DNA of 64,000 nucleotides from Scandinavium goeteborgense (GTDB lineage: Bacteria; Pseudomonadota; Gammaproteobacteria; Enterobacterales; Enterobacteriaceae), in contig NZ_CP054058.1 in assembly GCF_003935895.2 (NCBI RefSeq), positions 124,001-188,000 on the forward strand, given 5' to 3'. Shown here piece after piece: positions 27,259-36,816 of the stretch. A model generated the notes under the pieces. The model saw nothing but the letters and a program-made list of their open reading frames with translations. It was not told the DNA's origin and ran no database searches. The first letter of the stretch is position 1. Every line of letters starts with the position of its first letter. The position numbers and the translations under genes are program-made.

Positions 27259-28539
27259 TTAGGCGTGGCGTGCGCCGACGGGAAGCTTTTGATTATTAGC
27301 AGGCTTAACAATTAAAGTCAGCCACACTGAGACGAAAAGTGCCACCCCCATAAATATGTAGGAGGCAGACGGCGAGCCGGTGGCGCCGTTGAGGTAGCCG
27401 ACAAACCACGAGCCGAAGAACGAGCCGAGCGCCCCCATGCTGTTGATCAGCGCCATCGCGCCACCGGCTACATTACGCGGCAGCATCTCCGGCACTATGG
27501 CGAAGAACGGCCCGTACGGCGCGTACATCGCGGCACCGGCAATCACCAGCAGGCTGTAGGACATCCAGAAGTGATCGGCCCCGACAGCCCAGGAACCGAT
27601 AAACGCCAGGCCGCCAATCAGCAGCAATGGCCAGACGAACAGCTTACGGTTTTGCATCTTATCGGAGGCCCAGGAGGCGAGGATCATGGCGATGGTGGCG
27701 GCCAGATACGGCACCGCCGACAGCCAGCCGACTTCCACCATCCCTAAATTTTCACCGCCGCTGCGGATAATGGACGGCAGCCACAGCACGAAGCCGTAAA
27801 CCCCGATGCTCCAGGCGAAATATTGCAGGCACAGCAGAATCACGTTCCGCGAGCGGAAGGCTTCGCCGTAGTTACGCACCGCTTTGATGCCCTGCTGTTC
27901 CTGATTGAGCTGCTCCTGCAACGCAGATTTCTCTGTCTCGGAAAGCCAGCCCACCTGCGCAGGTTTGTCTTTCACCAGCACCCACCAACAGAAAGCCCAA
28001 ATCACCGCCGGGATACCTTCAAAGATAAACATCTCGCGCCAGCCGAAGGACTGAATCAGATAGCCCGACACCACCGACATCCACAGCACCGTCACCGGGT
28101 TGCCGAGGATCAGGAAAGTATTGGCGCGTGAGCGTTCTGATTTGGTGAACCAGTTGCTGATGTAAATCAGCATCGCCGGCATCACCGCGGCTTCGACCAC
28201 GCCCAGAATAAAGCGGATCGCCGCCAGCATCGGGATATTGCTGACCATCCCGGTCAACGAAGCGCAGCCGCCCCACAGGATCAGGCACACAAAAATCAGT
28301 TTGCGCACGCTGCGGCGTTCGGCATACATCGCGCCGGGGATCTGGAAGAAGAAATAGCCGAGGAAAAACAGTGCGCCGAGCAGCGAAGAAACGCCTTTGG
28401 TGATGCCGAGGTCGTCGTTGATCCCCGCGGCTGAGGCGAATGAGAAGTTGGCGCGGTCGAGATACGCCAGGCTGTAGGTGATAAATACGATGGGCATGAT
28501 GTACAGCCAGCGCTTCATGGCAGAATTTGAACGGTTCAT
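27259..28539 (-). CDS. kguT: 2-ketogluconate MFS transporter (KguT type)
   Basis: The 426-residue protein is an MFS carrier of the anion:cation symporter family (12 hydrophobic segments; YLDRANFSFASAAGIN in helix 1 and YAERRSVRKLI after helix 2). The family moves hexonates, glucarate and related sugar acids. Its place between a ketogluconokinase-like gene and ghrB makes 2-ketogluconate the likely substrate. A 104 bp gap separates it from kguK, long enough for an internal promoter, though none is clear. Confidence 0.82.
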   Translation of the reverse strand: MNRSNSAMKRWLYIMPIVFITYSLAYLDRANFSFASAAGINDDLGITKGVSSLLGALFFLGYFFFQIPGAMYAERRSVRKLIFVCLILWGGCASLTGMVSNIPMLAAIRFILGVVEAAVMPAMLIYISNWFTKSERSRANTFLILGNPVTVLWMSVVSGYLIQSFGWREMFIFEGIPAVIWAFCWWVLVKDKPAQVGWLSETEKSALQEQLNQEQQGIKAVRNYGEAFRSRNVILLCLQYFAWSIGVYGFVLWLPSIIRSGGENLGMVEVGWLSAVPYLAATIAMILASWASDKMQNRKLFVWPLLLIGGLAFIGSWAVGADHFWMSYSLLVIAGAAMYAPYGPFFAIVPEMLPRNVAGGAMALINSMGALGSFFGSWFVGYLNGATGSPSASYIFMGVALFVSVWLTLIVKPANNQKLPVGARHA

Positions 28540-28643
28540 AAGCGTGCCTCTGTTACTGAGGAAATGGCTACCGCGGTATGTAGGGTACAGGGTAGCGTTG
28601 TTTGGGTGTTTCGGTTGCTGCCGTCCGGTGTGTGATAAAGGGA

Positions 28644-29588
28644 TTACCCGGCCTCGCCGAGCGCTTCCCGGGTGGGTAATCCTTCGCTGTCGCCCTGGAC
28701 CTGAATCGCCAGCGAGCCAATTTTGTTACCGCGCGCCACCGCCTGCGGCAGAGTTTTGCCTTCGAGCAAGGCGCTGATGGTGCCAACCGCGAAGCCATCG
28801 CCTGCGCCTACGGTATCGACGACGTTCTCCACTTTTTCGGCGGTGACGCTGCCGTGTTCGCCATCCGCGCTCTGGAACCATGCGCCGTCGGCCCCGGTTT
28901 TAATCACCACCGCTTTTACGCCGCGGCTCAGGTAAAAATCAGCAATGCCTTCCGGCGTGCGCTGTCCGGTCAAAATAAAGCCCTCTTTCAGCCCCGGCAG
29001 CACCCAGTCGGCCTGACAGGCGAGATGATTCAGTTTCTCGACCATTTCCGCTTCGCTTTTCCACAGCACCGGGCGCAGGTTGGGATCAAAAGAGAGTGTT
29101 TTCCCGGCGCGTTTCATGCTATTCGCGGCGTGATTGAGCAGCTCGTAGGCGCTGTCAGATAACGCCGCCGCCACGCCGCTGAGGTGCAAATGACGGGCCG
29201 ACAGAAAGTGTGCGGAATCGAAATCATCTTTGCTGAGATGGCTGGCAGCGGAGCCTTTGCGGAAGTATTCCACAATGGGATCGGTTCCATTTTCGACTTT
29301 AGATTTCAGCTGAAAACCCGTCGGATAACGCCCGTCGACGGTGACACCCGCACGAACGATGCCTTCCTGTTTGAGCGAGTCCAGCACGAACTCGCCGAAG
29401 CTGTCATCGCCCACCCGGCTGACCCAGCTGACGCTCAGTCCGAGACGCGCCAGGCCGGTGGCGACGTTTAGCTCTGCTCCGGCCACGCGTTTGATAAACG
29501 ACTCTACCTGGCTAAGCGGCCCAGTTTTCTGGGCGACAAACATCGCCATAGCTTCACCGATAGTGATCACATCCAGTGTCTGATTCAT
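28644..29588 (-). CDS. kguK: 2-ketogluconokinase (PfkB/ribokinase family)
   Basis: This 314-residue PfkB-family sugar kinase begins LDVITIGEAMAMFVAQ and contains GGG-like substrate contacts (KRVAGAELNVATGLARLG). It ends with the ATP and catalytic-base signature NVVDTVGAGDGFAVG, whose Asp activates the sugar hydroxyl. KDG kinases share this fold, but the operon position between kguE and kguT supports 2-ketogluconate. It starts 2 bp after the kguE stop with GAGGAA overlapping that stop, so translation is coupled. Confidence 0.82.
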   Translation of the reverse strand: MNQTLDVITIGEAMAMFVAQKTGPLSQVESFIKRVAGAELNVATGLARLGLSVSWVSRVGDDSFGEFVLDSLKQEGIVRAGVTVDGRYPTGFQLKSKVENGTDPIVEYFRKGSAASHLSKDDFDSAHFLSARHLHLSGVAAALSDSAYELLNHAANSMKRAGKTLSFDPNLRPVLWKSEAEMVEKLNHLACQADWVLPGLKEGFILTGQRTPEGIADFYLSRGVKAVVIKTGADGAWFQSADGEHGSVTAEKVENVVDTVGAGDGFAVGTISALLEGKTLPQAVARGNKIGSLAIQVQGDSEGLPTREALGEAG

Positions 29589-29590
29589 GC

Positions 29591-30337
29591 TTATTCCTCG
29601 CGTAACCAGCGGACATAGCGTCGGGTAACGACCACCAGGTCGTCGCCTTCGAGTGGAAATTCGATCCCGCGCGGGACGTCGTCAGGCAGGGCGTTGAGCA
29701 AGGCGGCCCAGCGCGGGTTATCGTCCGGCGTTATCGCCCGCCAGCCGTCATGATGCGGTTCGGCGGCTTTGACGTGAACGTATCCCACGCTCGGGGCCAG
29801 CAAGTGTGCGGCCTGTTCCGGGGAATCGCCCAACCACAGCCAGTTGCCCATATCAAACGTCAGACGAATCGGTAATGAATGTACGCGAACGGCGGCCTGG
29901 AAGCGCTGCATCGGGGCCAGTTTGCCGCAGTCGGTCTGGTCATTTTCAATCACCAGCGCCACCGGGCTGTCGGCCAGAATAGCGCGCAGCGTGTCCAGCG
30001 CGGAAGGCTGCGTGAAATGACCTAAAGAGAGTTTCAGCCAGGCGGCGTTCAGGGCCTGGGTTTCCAAAAGCAATGCGCGGAGATTGGGGTTCAGGCTGCC
30101 GTCGGTTTCAAACAGCCCTTCCGGCGCGGAATAGCAGGCCATCAGGTTATGCTGAGAGATGTCAGCCGCCAGTTGAGGCAGGGCGTCGATCTCCTGCGGG
30201 GCAAACAGTTCACGGCGGATTTCGACGCCGTCGGCGCCTGCTGCCGCAATGATGGACAGCACGCCGCGCTGCCCTCCGAGGGCCATCACGCGGTCGCGGC
30301 CATAGGCGGCGGTTACGACGATGATTTTTCTTGCCAT
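29591..30337 (-). CDS. kguE: TIM-barrel epimerase/isomerase-like protein KguE
   Basis: The 248-residue protein is a xylose isomerase-like TIM barrel (AP endonuclease 2 superfamily). Metal-ligand-type acidic residues are visible in ADGVEIRRELF, ALVIENDQTD, RLTFDMGNWLW and RGIEFPLEGDD, with a His in GYVHVKAAEPHHDG. In Pseudomonas kguE is the first gene of the ketogluconate operon, and its reaction is not firmly established. GGAG precedes the ATG. It is first in the unit here too, 50 bp after the palindromic operator. Confidence 0.78.
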   Translation of the reverse strand: MARKIIVVTAAYGRDRVMALGGQRGVLSIIAAAGADGVEIRRELFAPQEIDALPQLAADISQHNLMACYSAPEGLFETDGSLNPNLRALLLETQALNAAWLKLSLGHFTQPSALDTLRAILADSPVALVIENDQTDCGKLAPMQRFQAAVRVHSLPIRLTFDMGNWLWLGDSPEQAAHLLAPSVGYVHVKAAEPHHDGWRAITPDDNPRWAALLNALPDDVPRGIEFPLEGDDLVVVTRRYVRWLREE

Positions 30338-30386
30338 TCGGGACTCCAGAGCGAAATAAGAGTGGGTTTCTCTGTATTACGCTAGA

Positions 30387-30400
30387 TGGAACCGGTTCCA
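30387..30400. promoter_or_regulatory. Palindromic LacI/PtxS-type operator before kguE
   Basis: TGGAACCGGTTCCA is a perfect 14 bp palindrome with a central CCGG. It is close to TGAAACCGGTTTCA, the operator remembered for Pseudomonas PtxS, the 2-ketogluconate-responsive repressor. It lies between the regulator gene and kguE, 50 bp before the kguE start. Confidence 0.8.
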
Positions 30401-30446
30401 AAGAAAAGGCAGCGTGGTCTATTTTATGATCGTCATCACAGGAGAA

Positions 30447-31463
30447 TTAGCGGCTGGTGGATCCCCGGACGATCAGTTCGCCGGAGAAAACCTGTTCGCG
30501 GATCGGGTCACTGCTGCCTTCGATCCGGCGCACCACCTGCTCTACGGCGGCATAGCCGATTTTCCAGGTAGGTTGTTTGAGGGTGGTAATGCCGACACCC
30601 GCCAGCTCTGCCCATTCGAGTTCGTCAAAACCGAGCAGGCCGATGTCGCTGCCCCAGTGCAGGCCCAGGCGTTTGAGCGACCGCGCCACCTGCAGCGTCA
30701 GCGCGCCGTTGGCGGAAATTACCGCTTTGCGCATTCCGCGATGGGTGGCGTGGAACTGGCGCAGGGCGTTATCGATGAGCGCGCCGTCGTTCAGCGGCAC
30801 TTCGGCGTTTTCGGCGCTGATGCCCGGATAGCGGGCCAGCGTGTTGCGATAGGCGGTCAGGCGTTCGCGTCGGGTATTGACGCTTCCGAGCGGTTCGCTG
30901 AGAAACAGCAGGGCTTCAAACCCCTGATCGACAAGGTGCTCGGTGGCGGTAGTGGCGGCCTGGGTGTTATCCAGCCCGACCACATCGCAGGCAAAATCGG
31001 GAATTTTTCGGTCGATAAGCACCATCGGCAAAGCCGACTGTTGCAGGCGACTCAAGCCTTCTTCGTGCATCCCCACGGCATTCACCACAATGCCTTCCAC
31101 CTGATAACTGCGCAGCAAATCGAGATAGTGCCGTTCCTGATCCACTTCGTTATTGGTGTTACAGACCAGCGGCGTAAACCCCTGTTCGCGGCAGGCGGCT
31201 TCAATCCCGCTAAGGACGTTAACGGAATAGGGATTGGTGATGTCGGCGATGATCAGGCCGATAAGACGCGTGCGGCCATGCTTCAGGCCACGCGCCATCA
31301 GGCTTGGACGGTAGTCGAGTTCGGCAATGGCGTGTTCGATTCGCGCCAGAAGGGCGTCTGAAAGCAGATGCTTTTCGCCGTTAAGATAACGCGAAACGCT
31401 GGTCTTTCCCGTTTTTGCTGCTTTCGCCACGTCGCTGATGGTGGCTCGCGCCTTGTTCGCCAT
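30447..31463 (-). CDS. LacI-family regulator of ketogluconate genes (PtxS/GntR-like)
   Basis: The start at 31463 (MANKARATISDVA) gives 338 residues. The frame is open further upstream, but the LacI-type HTH begins immediately at ATISDVAKAAKTGKTSVSRY with the hinge helix SLMARGLKHGRT. A periplasmic-binding-like effector domain follows (LIGLIIADITNPYSVNVLSG to IGLLGFDELEWAELAGVG). Its position directly upstream of kguE and the PtxS-like operator indicate that it represses the kgu genes and responds to 2-ketogluconate or a derivative. Confidence 0.87.
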   Translation of the reverse strand: MANKARATISDVAKAAKTGKTSVSRYLNGEKHLLSDALLARIEHAIAELDYRPSLMARGLKHGRTRLIGLIIADITNPYSVNVLSGIEAACREQGFTPLVCNTNNEVDQERHYLDLLRSYQVEGIVVNAVGMHEEGLSRLQQSALPMVLIDRKIPDFACDVVGLDNTQAATTATEHLVDQGFEALLFLSEPLGSVNTRRERLTAYRNTLARYPGISAENAEVPLNDGALIDNALRQFHATHRGMRKAVISANGALTLQVARSLKRLGLHWGSDIGLLGFDELEWAELAGVGITTLKQPTWKIGYAAVEQVVRRIEGSSDPIREQVFSGELIVRGSTSR

Positions 31464-31598
31464 GAGGGCTTCCTTCACCTGAATGTGTGAACACCTTAGC
31501 GCGAAAAAAAGCGATGGCAAGCCGTTAATGGCAGAGTTGGCGGGCGTTTACGTCGCAAGCGTGGGCCGGGGGTGGCGAAACCCTCCCCGGCACATCGA

Positions 31599-32261
31599 TT
31601 ACTGCAGCGGACTGAGGGTGATTTCTACGCGGCGGTTCTGCGCTTTCCCTTCGGCGGTGCTGTTGCTGGCGATAGGATTCGCTGGTCCCATTCCGCTGGT
31701 GCGGATACGGTTCGCGGTAACGCCCTGGGTGATAAGGGAGCTGGCCACTGAATCGGCACGCTGCTGAGACAGGCGCAAGTTCAGGTCCTGACCGCCGGTG
31801 CTGTCGGTGTAGCCAACCACGTTAACCGCGGTTTTTTCGTACTCTTTCAGTACCATCGCCACGCCAGTCAGGGTGTTGGCCCCGGCCGGTTTGAGGTTGG
31901 CGCTGCTGCTGTCAAAGGTCACGTTGCTCGGCATGTTCAGCACGATGTTGTCACCGTTACGGGTGACGCTGACGCCTGTGCCCTGCATTTTCTGGCGCAG
32001 TTTAGCTTCCTGAACATCCATGTAATAACCTGCGCCACCGCCAACGGCTGCACCTGCTGCGGCACCAATCAGCGCGCCTTTACCACGGTCTTTCTTCGAG
32101 GAAGAAAGCATGCCGATACCTGCCCCCGCCAGTGCGCCAATACCTGCGCCGATGCCGGACTTACCGGCTTCACGTTCGCCGGTGTAAGGGTTGGTGGTAC
32201 AGCCTGAAAGGGCCAGCGCGCCGCTTACCATAGCGGCAATCATGATTACGCGTTTTTTCAT
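31599..32261 (-). CDS. yiaD: OmpA-family outer membrane lipoprotein YiaD
   Basis: The product has 220 residues (E. coli 219). A lipoprotein signal ends in LALSGC, a Gly-rich Gly-zipper segment (SGIGAGIGALAGAGIGML and GALIGAAAGAAVGGGAGYYM) follows, and the C-terminal half is an OmpA-like peptidoglycan-binding domain with VTFDSSSANL, VVGYTDSTG and NLRLSQQRADSV. It probably anchors the outer membrane to murein. E. coli yiaD was found as a multicopy suppressor linked to outer-membrane assembly. Confidence 0.95.
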   Translation of the reverse strand: MKKRVIMIAAMVSGALALSGCTTNPYTGEREAGKSGIGAGIGALAGAGIGMLSSSKKDRGKGALIGAAAGAAVGGGAGYYMDVQEAKLRQKMQGTGVSVTRNGDNIVLNMPSNVTFDSSSANLKPAGANTLTGVAMVLKEYEKTAVNVVGYTDSTGGQDLNLRLSQQRADSVASSLITQGVTANRIRTSGMGPANPIASNSTAEGKAQNRRVEITLSPLQ

Positions 32262-32429
32262 CTTATTTCCTTAATCCTTTTTATTCTTTGCCACGGCGTC
32301 CGCGGCGGTTGATTATGACGCGTGTTTGCTGGGAAAATTCCAGGAGCAATCTTTAATTTTGTAAATAAATTGAACACTGATGAAAAAATCAGCGTCGTAA
32401 CACCTGCATCCGCTAATCAGGAGCCTGTT

Positions 32430-34763
32430 TTGGCCAACTCATCTGCAACAAAAACCATTCTGACCGCCGCCCACTGGGGGCCCATGCTGGTCGAAACCGA
32501 TGGCGATACCGTGCTGACATCTCGCGGTGCGCTTTCAGGAACCTTTGAGAACTCGCTGCAAAGCGCGGTGCGCGACCAGGTGCACAGCAAAACACGGGTG
32601 CGTTATCCAATGGTGCGTAAAGGTTTTTTGGCCTCGCCGAACAGTCCACAAGGCGTGCGCGGGCAGGATGAGTTTGTTCGGGTTAGCTGGGATGAGGCGC
32701 TGGATCTTATTCATGCTCAGCATCAACGTATTCGCGAGACACACGGCCCGGCGTCGATTTTCGCCGGCTCCTACGGCTGGCGCTCTAACGGCGTGCTGCA
32801 CAAAGCGGCGACGCTGTTACAGCGCTATATGAGCCTGGCGGGCGGTTATACCGGGCATCTGGGGGATTATTCCACCGGCGCAGCGCAGGCGATTATGCCG
32901 TACGTGGTCGGTGGCAATGAGGTGTATCAGCAGCAGACCAGCTGGCCGCTGATTCTGGAACATACCGACGTGGTGGTGCTGTGGAGTGCGAATCCGCTGA
33001 ACACCCTGAAAATTGCCTGGAACGCCTCCGACGAGCAGGGCATGACCTTCTTCGACAAGCTGCGTAACAGCGGCAAGCGACTGATTTGCATCGATCCGAT
33101 GCGTTCGGAAACTGTCGATTTCTTCGGGGAATCGATGGAGTGGCTGGCCCCGCACATGGGCACCGACGTGGCGCTGATGCTTGGCATTGCCCATACGCTG
33201 GTGGAAAACAACTGGCACGATACGACGTTCCTGGCGCGCTGCACCACCGGCTACGCCCAGTTTGCCGAGTATCTGACCGGCGAGCGCGACGGCGTGGCGA
33301 AAACCGCCGAATGGGCGGCTGATATTTGCGGCATTGATGCGGAGAAAATCCGTGAACTGGCTGAGATATTCCATCAAAACAGCACCATGTTGATGTCCGG
33401 CTGGGGGATGCAGCGCCAGCAGTTTGGCGAGCAGAAGCACTGGATGCTGGTCACGCTGGCCGCCATGCTCGGCCAGATTGGCACGCCGGGCGGTGGTTTC
33501 GGTCTCTCTTATCACTTCTCCAACGGCGGGAACCCAACCCGACGCGCGGCGGTACTGGCCTCGATGCAGGGCAGCGTCGCCAACGGCACTGATGCGGTGG
33601 ATAAAATTCCGGTGGCGCGCATTGTCGAAGCGCTGGAAAACCCCGGTGCGCCGTATCAGCACAACGGCATGGACCGACACTTCCCGGATATCCGTTTTGT
33701 CTGGTGGGCGGGCGGCGCCAACTTTACCCATCACCAGGATACCAATCGCCTGATTCGCGCCTGGCAGAAGCCGGAACTGGTCGTTATCTCTGAGTGTTTC
33801 TGGACCGCCGCTGCACGCCATGCGGACATCGTGCTACCGGCGACGACCTCGTTCGAGCGTAACGATTTGACCATGACCGGGGATTACAGCAACCAGCATC
33901 TGGTGCCGATGAAACGCGTGGTCGCGCCACGCGATGAGGCGCGGGACGACTGGGAAGTGTTTGCCGAACTGAGTGAACGCTGGGAAGCGGGCGGCTGGGA
34001 ACGCTTCACCGAAGGCAAAAGCGACCTGGAATGGCTGGAAACCTTTTACGAGATTGCCGGGCAGCGCGGCGCGAGCCAGCAGGTAACGCTTCCTCCGTTC
34101 CAGCAATTCTGGGAAGCCAATCAGCTGATTGAGATGCCGGAGAGCGAGCAGAATGCGAAGTTCATCCGGTTCGCCGCCTTCCGCGAAGACCCGCAGGCCA
34201 ATCCGTTAAAAACCGACAGCGGAAAAATTGAAATTTATTCCCAGCGGATCGCCGGTTTCAATTATGCCGATTGCCCGGGGCACCCGACCTGGCTTGAGCC
34301 GGACGAGTGGCACGGTAATGCGCAGGCAGGGCAGCTACAGTTGTTGTCGGCGCATCCGGCGCACCGTTTGCACAGTCAGTTGAATCACACGCGGCTGCGC
34401 GAGAAATACGCGGTGGCGGGGCGTGAGCCGTTGACGCTGCATCCTGATGATGCGAAAGCGCGGGGTATTGCCGACGGTGACCTGGTGCGCGTGTGGAACG
34501 GGCGAGGACAGGTGCTGGCGGGCGCGGTCGTGACCGAGGGTATTCGTCCGGGCATTATCTGTCTGCACGAAGGGGCGTGGCCGGATCTCGATAATCAGGC
34601 CGGGGGCATCTGTAAGAATGGCGCGGTAAACGTGCTGACCAAAGATCTCCCAAGTTCGAAGCTCGGCAACGGTTGTGCGGGAAATACCGCGCTGGCGTGG
34701 CTGGAGAAATACCACGGGCCAGCGCCTACGCTTACAGCATTCGATCCGCCTGCCAACGCATAA
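32430..34763 (+). CDS. bisC: Biotin sulfoxide reductase BisC (TTG start)
   Basis: BisC is a cytoplasmic molybdopterin oxidoreductase of the DMSO reductase family that reduces biotin sulfoxide and methionine sulfoxide. The TTG at 32430 has AGGAG six bases upstream and gives 777 residues, the E. coli length; no ATG fits. The Mo-ligand Ser is expected in [11 protein letters not shown]. Other cofactor regions are [36 protein letters not shown] and the C-terminal [11 protein letters not shown]. No Tat signal is present. Its 3' end overlaps convergent yiaC by 32 bp. Confidence 0.95.
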   Translation: MANSSATKTILTAAHWGPMLVETDGDTVLTSRGALSGTFENSLQSAVRDQVHSKTRVRYPMVRKGFLASPNSPQGVRGQDEFVRVSWDEALDLIHAQHQRIRETHGPASIFAGSYGWRSNGVLHKAATLLQRYMSLAGGYTGHLGDYSTGAAQAIMPYVVGGNEVYQQQTSWPLILEHTDVVVLWSANPLNTLKIAWNASDEQGMTFFDKLRNSGKRLICIDPMRSETVDFFGESMEWLAPHMGTDVALMLGIAHTLVENNWHDTTFLARCTTGYAQFAEYLTGERDGVAKTAEWAADICGIDAEKIRELAEIFHQNSTMLMSGWGMQRQQFGEQKHWMLVTLAAMLGQIGTPGGGFGLSYHFSNGGNPTRRAAVLASMQGSVANGTDAVDKIPVARIVEALENPGAPYQHNGMDRHFPDIRFVWWAGGANFTHHQDTNRLIRAWQKPELVVISECFWTAAARHADIVLPATTSFERNDLTMTGDYSNQHLVPMKRVVAPRDEARDDWEVFAELSERWEAGGWERFTEGKSDLEWLETFYEIAGQRGASQQVTLPPFQQFWEANQLIEMPESEQNAKFIRFAAFREDPQANPLKTDSGKIEIYSQRIAGFNYADCPGHPTWLEPDEWHGNAQAGQLQLLSAHPAHRLHSQLNHTRLREKYAVAGREPLTLHPDDAKARGIADGDLVRVWNGRGQVLAGAVVTEGIRPGIICLHEGAWPDLDNQAGGICKNGAVNVLTKDLPSSKLGNGCAGNTALAWLEKYHGPAPTLTAFDPPANA

Positions 34764-35172
34764 TCCAGGTCGGCTGTTGGGTTTCATCCTGCCATGCGCT
34801 GTCCTGAATACGGAACCCCAGCGCATGGTAGAAATTCACCGCCCGGCTGTTCTTCTGGTACACCTCGAGGCTTAATTCCGGGTAGCGGTCGCAGACAAAC
34901 GCGAGCAGCACCCGGCCAATGCCGCGCCCGATACAGGCGGGTGCGACAAACAGCGCGCCGACAAAGCGCTGGTCCATCACGCTGATAAACCCCTGCACCA
35001 CGCCGTCTTCTTCCCACACCCACGTATGCGCCGCGGGCAGGTATACGTCACGCACCAGCGGCTCGCTCTCATGCCAGTAGCTTTCCTCAATAAACGGATG
35101 CGCGAAAATAGTGCTCTCCAGCCACAGCGTCAGCAGGGGCTGGCGGTCGCTACTTTGCCATTTGCGGATCAT
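34732..35172 (-). CDS. yiaC: GNAT N-acetyltransferase YiaC
   Basis: The ATG at 35172, with GGAGG five bases upstream, gives 146 residues as in E. coli; a longer frame to 35265 lies inside tag. It has the GNAT fold with the acetyl-CoA loop [15 protein letters not shown] (the Q/RxxGxG/A motif) and the C-terminal [11 protein letters not shown] strand. E. coli YiaC is a protein lysine acetyltransferase. Its start overlaps the end of tag by 23 bp and its end overlaps bisC by 32 bp. Confidence 0.93.
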   Translation of the reverse strand: MIRKWQSSDRQPLLTLWLESTIFAHPFIEESYWHESEPLVRDVYLPAAHTWVWEEDGVVQGFISVMDQRFVGALFVAPACIGRGIGRVLLAFVCDRYPELSLEVYQKNSRAVNFYHALGFRIQDSAWQDETQQPTWIMRWQADRML

Positions 35173-35731
35173 CGTCGCCTCCAGGATGGCAGAAGCACGC
35201 GGTGACATGGTCGTTGACCAGCCCGCAGGCCTGCATAAAGGAGTAGCAGATGGTGGTGCCGACAAACTTAAAGCCGCGCTTTTTCAGCGCTTTTGCCAGC
35301 GCATCCGACGCCGGTGTGCTGGTGGGGATCTCGGCCAGCGTCGCGGGGTGCATGACCTGCGGATGGTTATCGACAAACGACCAGACGAAATCCGCGAACG
35401 GTTCACCGTTGGCTTCCATCGCCAGAAAGGCACGCGCGTTGCCGATGATGGCCTGAATTTTTCCCCGGTGGCGAATGATGCCCGCGTTCAGCACCAGTTT
35501 TTCGACATCGGCTTCATCCATGGCCGCCACTTTTATCGGGTCGAAGTGGTGAAATGCGTCACGATAGTTTTCCCGTTTTTTCAGCACCGTTATCCAGGAC
35601 AGCCCGGCCTGCTGGCCCTCAAGGCAGATCATTTCAAACAGCTTTTGGTTATCCCGCTGGGCCACGCCCCATTCGCTATCGTGATAGGCAATGTAAAGCG
35701 GGTCCTGACTTACCCAACCGCAACGTTCCAT
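35150..35731 (-). CDS. tag: DNA-3-methyladenine glycosylase I (Tag)
   Basis: Tag removes 3-methyladenine from DNA as the first step of base excision repair. The start MERCGWVSQDPLYIAYHD at 35731 gives 193 residues (E. coli 187). The Cys and His zinc ligands are seen at the N-terminus (ERCGW) and C-terminus (VTACFCHPG), and the helix-hairpin-helix-like region is around GIIRHRGKIQAIIGNA. It is co-transcribed with yiaC, with the two coding regions overlapping by 23 bp. Confidence 0.95.
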   Translation of the reverse strand: MERCGWVSQDPLYIAYHDSEWGVAQRDNQKLFEMICLEGQQAGLSWITVLKKRENYRDAFHHFDPIKVAAMDEADVEKLVLNAGIIRHRGKIQAIIGNARAFLAMEANGEPFADFVWSFVDNHPQVMHPATLAEIPTSTPASDALAKALKKRGFKFVGTTICYSFMQACGLVNDHVTACFCHPGGDDDPQMAK

Positions 35732-35874
35732 CTCACTCTCCCACTTTTTTGATGTCGATGAAGAAATGTTCAACCTGCCTTGACGGCAGAAATAAAAAGA
35801 CAATATTTAGTAATACGCACTCGCGTAAAAAAATCATAACAACAATGCCGGATTCGGCTCTTTCGGAGTCGCCA

Positions 35875-36585
35875 ATGAATAGTAAAAGATGCAATGGCTA
35901 CCGGGGTGGTATCTACCCGGCATCTGTTTTTGTGTGGATGTCACTTGCGACATCAGCTTTTGCCTGGCAACAGGAATATATCGTTACTGACCCACAAAGT
36001 AATATGCCGGAACGCTATACCTGGGATAGCGATCACCAACCGCGTTATGACGACATTCTGGCGGAACGCATCAGCGCGGCGCAAGTTCAGCCGGGTATGG
36101 CGATGAATCAGCCGGATGATACCCCGCTGGATGCGACTCGCACGCTGAGCATGGTCTGGAATATTCCGTTATCCGCTCTGTTCACGACCGGGCCGGTGGC
36201 GAGCTGGCATTATGATGGGTCTGCTACTTCGACCTGGAATGAATTTGGCGACAGCGGGACCAGCACCACCGCGCTGACCGACCCGATGTGGCACGCCAGC
36301 AGCAGCACGCTGGGCTGGCGTCTCGATTCGCAGCCGCTGTGGGGCGTGCATCCGTGGGCGCAAATCAGCTACAACCAGCAGTTTGGCGATAATCAATGGA
36401 AGTCGCAGTCGGGCCTGAACCGCACCCCGACATCCACGCAAGACGGGAACTGGGTCGACGTCACCGTGGGGGCCGATATGCTGCTTAATCAGCACGTGGC
36501 GGCGTATGCGTCGCTCTCCCAGGCCGATAATATGAGTGAAGGCGCCAACTATCTCTACATCATGGGATTGAGCGCCCGTTTTTAA
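35875..36585 (+). CDS. yhjY: Autotransporter-like outer membrane protein YhjY
   Basis: From the ATG at 35875, with GGAG six bases upstream, the product has 236 residues (E. coli YhjY about 234). A signal peptide ends in LATSAFA. The rest resembles the terminal part of an autotransporter/esterase beta barrel: alternating aromatic strands (HPWAQISYNQQFGDNQW, WVDVTVGADMLL, YASLSQADNM) and a C-terminal Phe, the outer-membrane insertion signal. No passenger domain is present. Function is unknown. It is divergent from tag and upstream of yhjX, as in E. coli. Confidence 0.85.
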   Translation: MNSKRCNGYRGGIYPASVFVWMSLATSAFAWQQEYIVTDPQSNMPERYTWDSDHQPRYDDILAERISAAQVQPGMAMNQPDDTPLDATRTLSMVWNIPLSALFTTGPVASWHYDGSATSTWNEFGDSGTSTTALTDPMWHASSSTLGWRLDSQPLWGVHPWAQISYNQQFGDNQWKSQSGLNRTPTSTQDGNWVDVTVGADMLLNQHVAAYASLSQADNMSEGANYLYIMGLSARF

Positions 36586-36692
36586 CAAATTATTATCGCC
36601 ATAAATACATCTTCAATTCCATTTCGTTACAGTAATGTCGCGCTCTGCCGTGATAGTTAACACTAACTTTTTCCTCGTTTTTATTTTGGCAA

Positions 36693-36723
36693 TGTCATTC
36701 ATTCCCCTCTCAATGCATTTCAT
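36693..36723 (+). promoter_or_regulatory. Candidate YpdB (PyrR) binding site upstream of yhjX
   Basis: TGTCATTCAT (36693-36702), 11 bases, then TGCATTTCAT (36714-36723) fits the known tandem YpdB motif GGCATTTCAT-N11-GGCATTTCAT (6 and 9 of 10). E. coli yhjX is the main target of the pyruvate-sensing YpdA/YpdB system. The spacing is exact; the first half is weak. Confidence 0.5.
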
Positions 36724-36816
36724 TCCGCACTGACGGCAGTTCATGCTTTTTTTACCCCGCCTGAAATGCACTTCGTTATTTTAGCTGCAGTTAATTTTGA
36801 TAAGGCCTATACGCCC

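Noticed and set aside
30414-31361. 315-codon plus-strand frame opposite the LacI-type regulator
   Set aside because: Complete overlap with a clear regulator gene; no ribosome site or domain.
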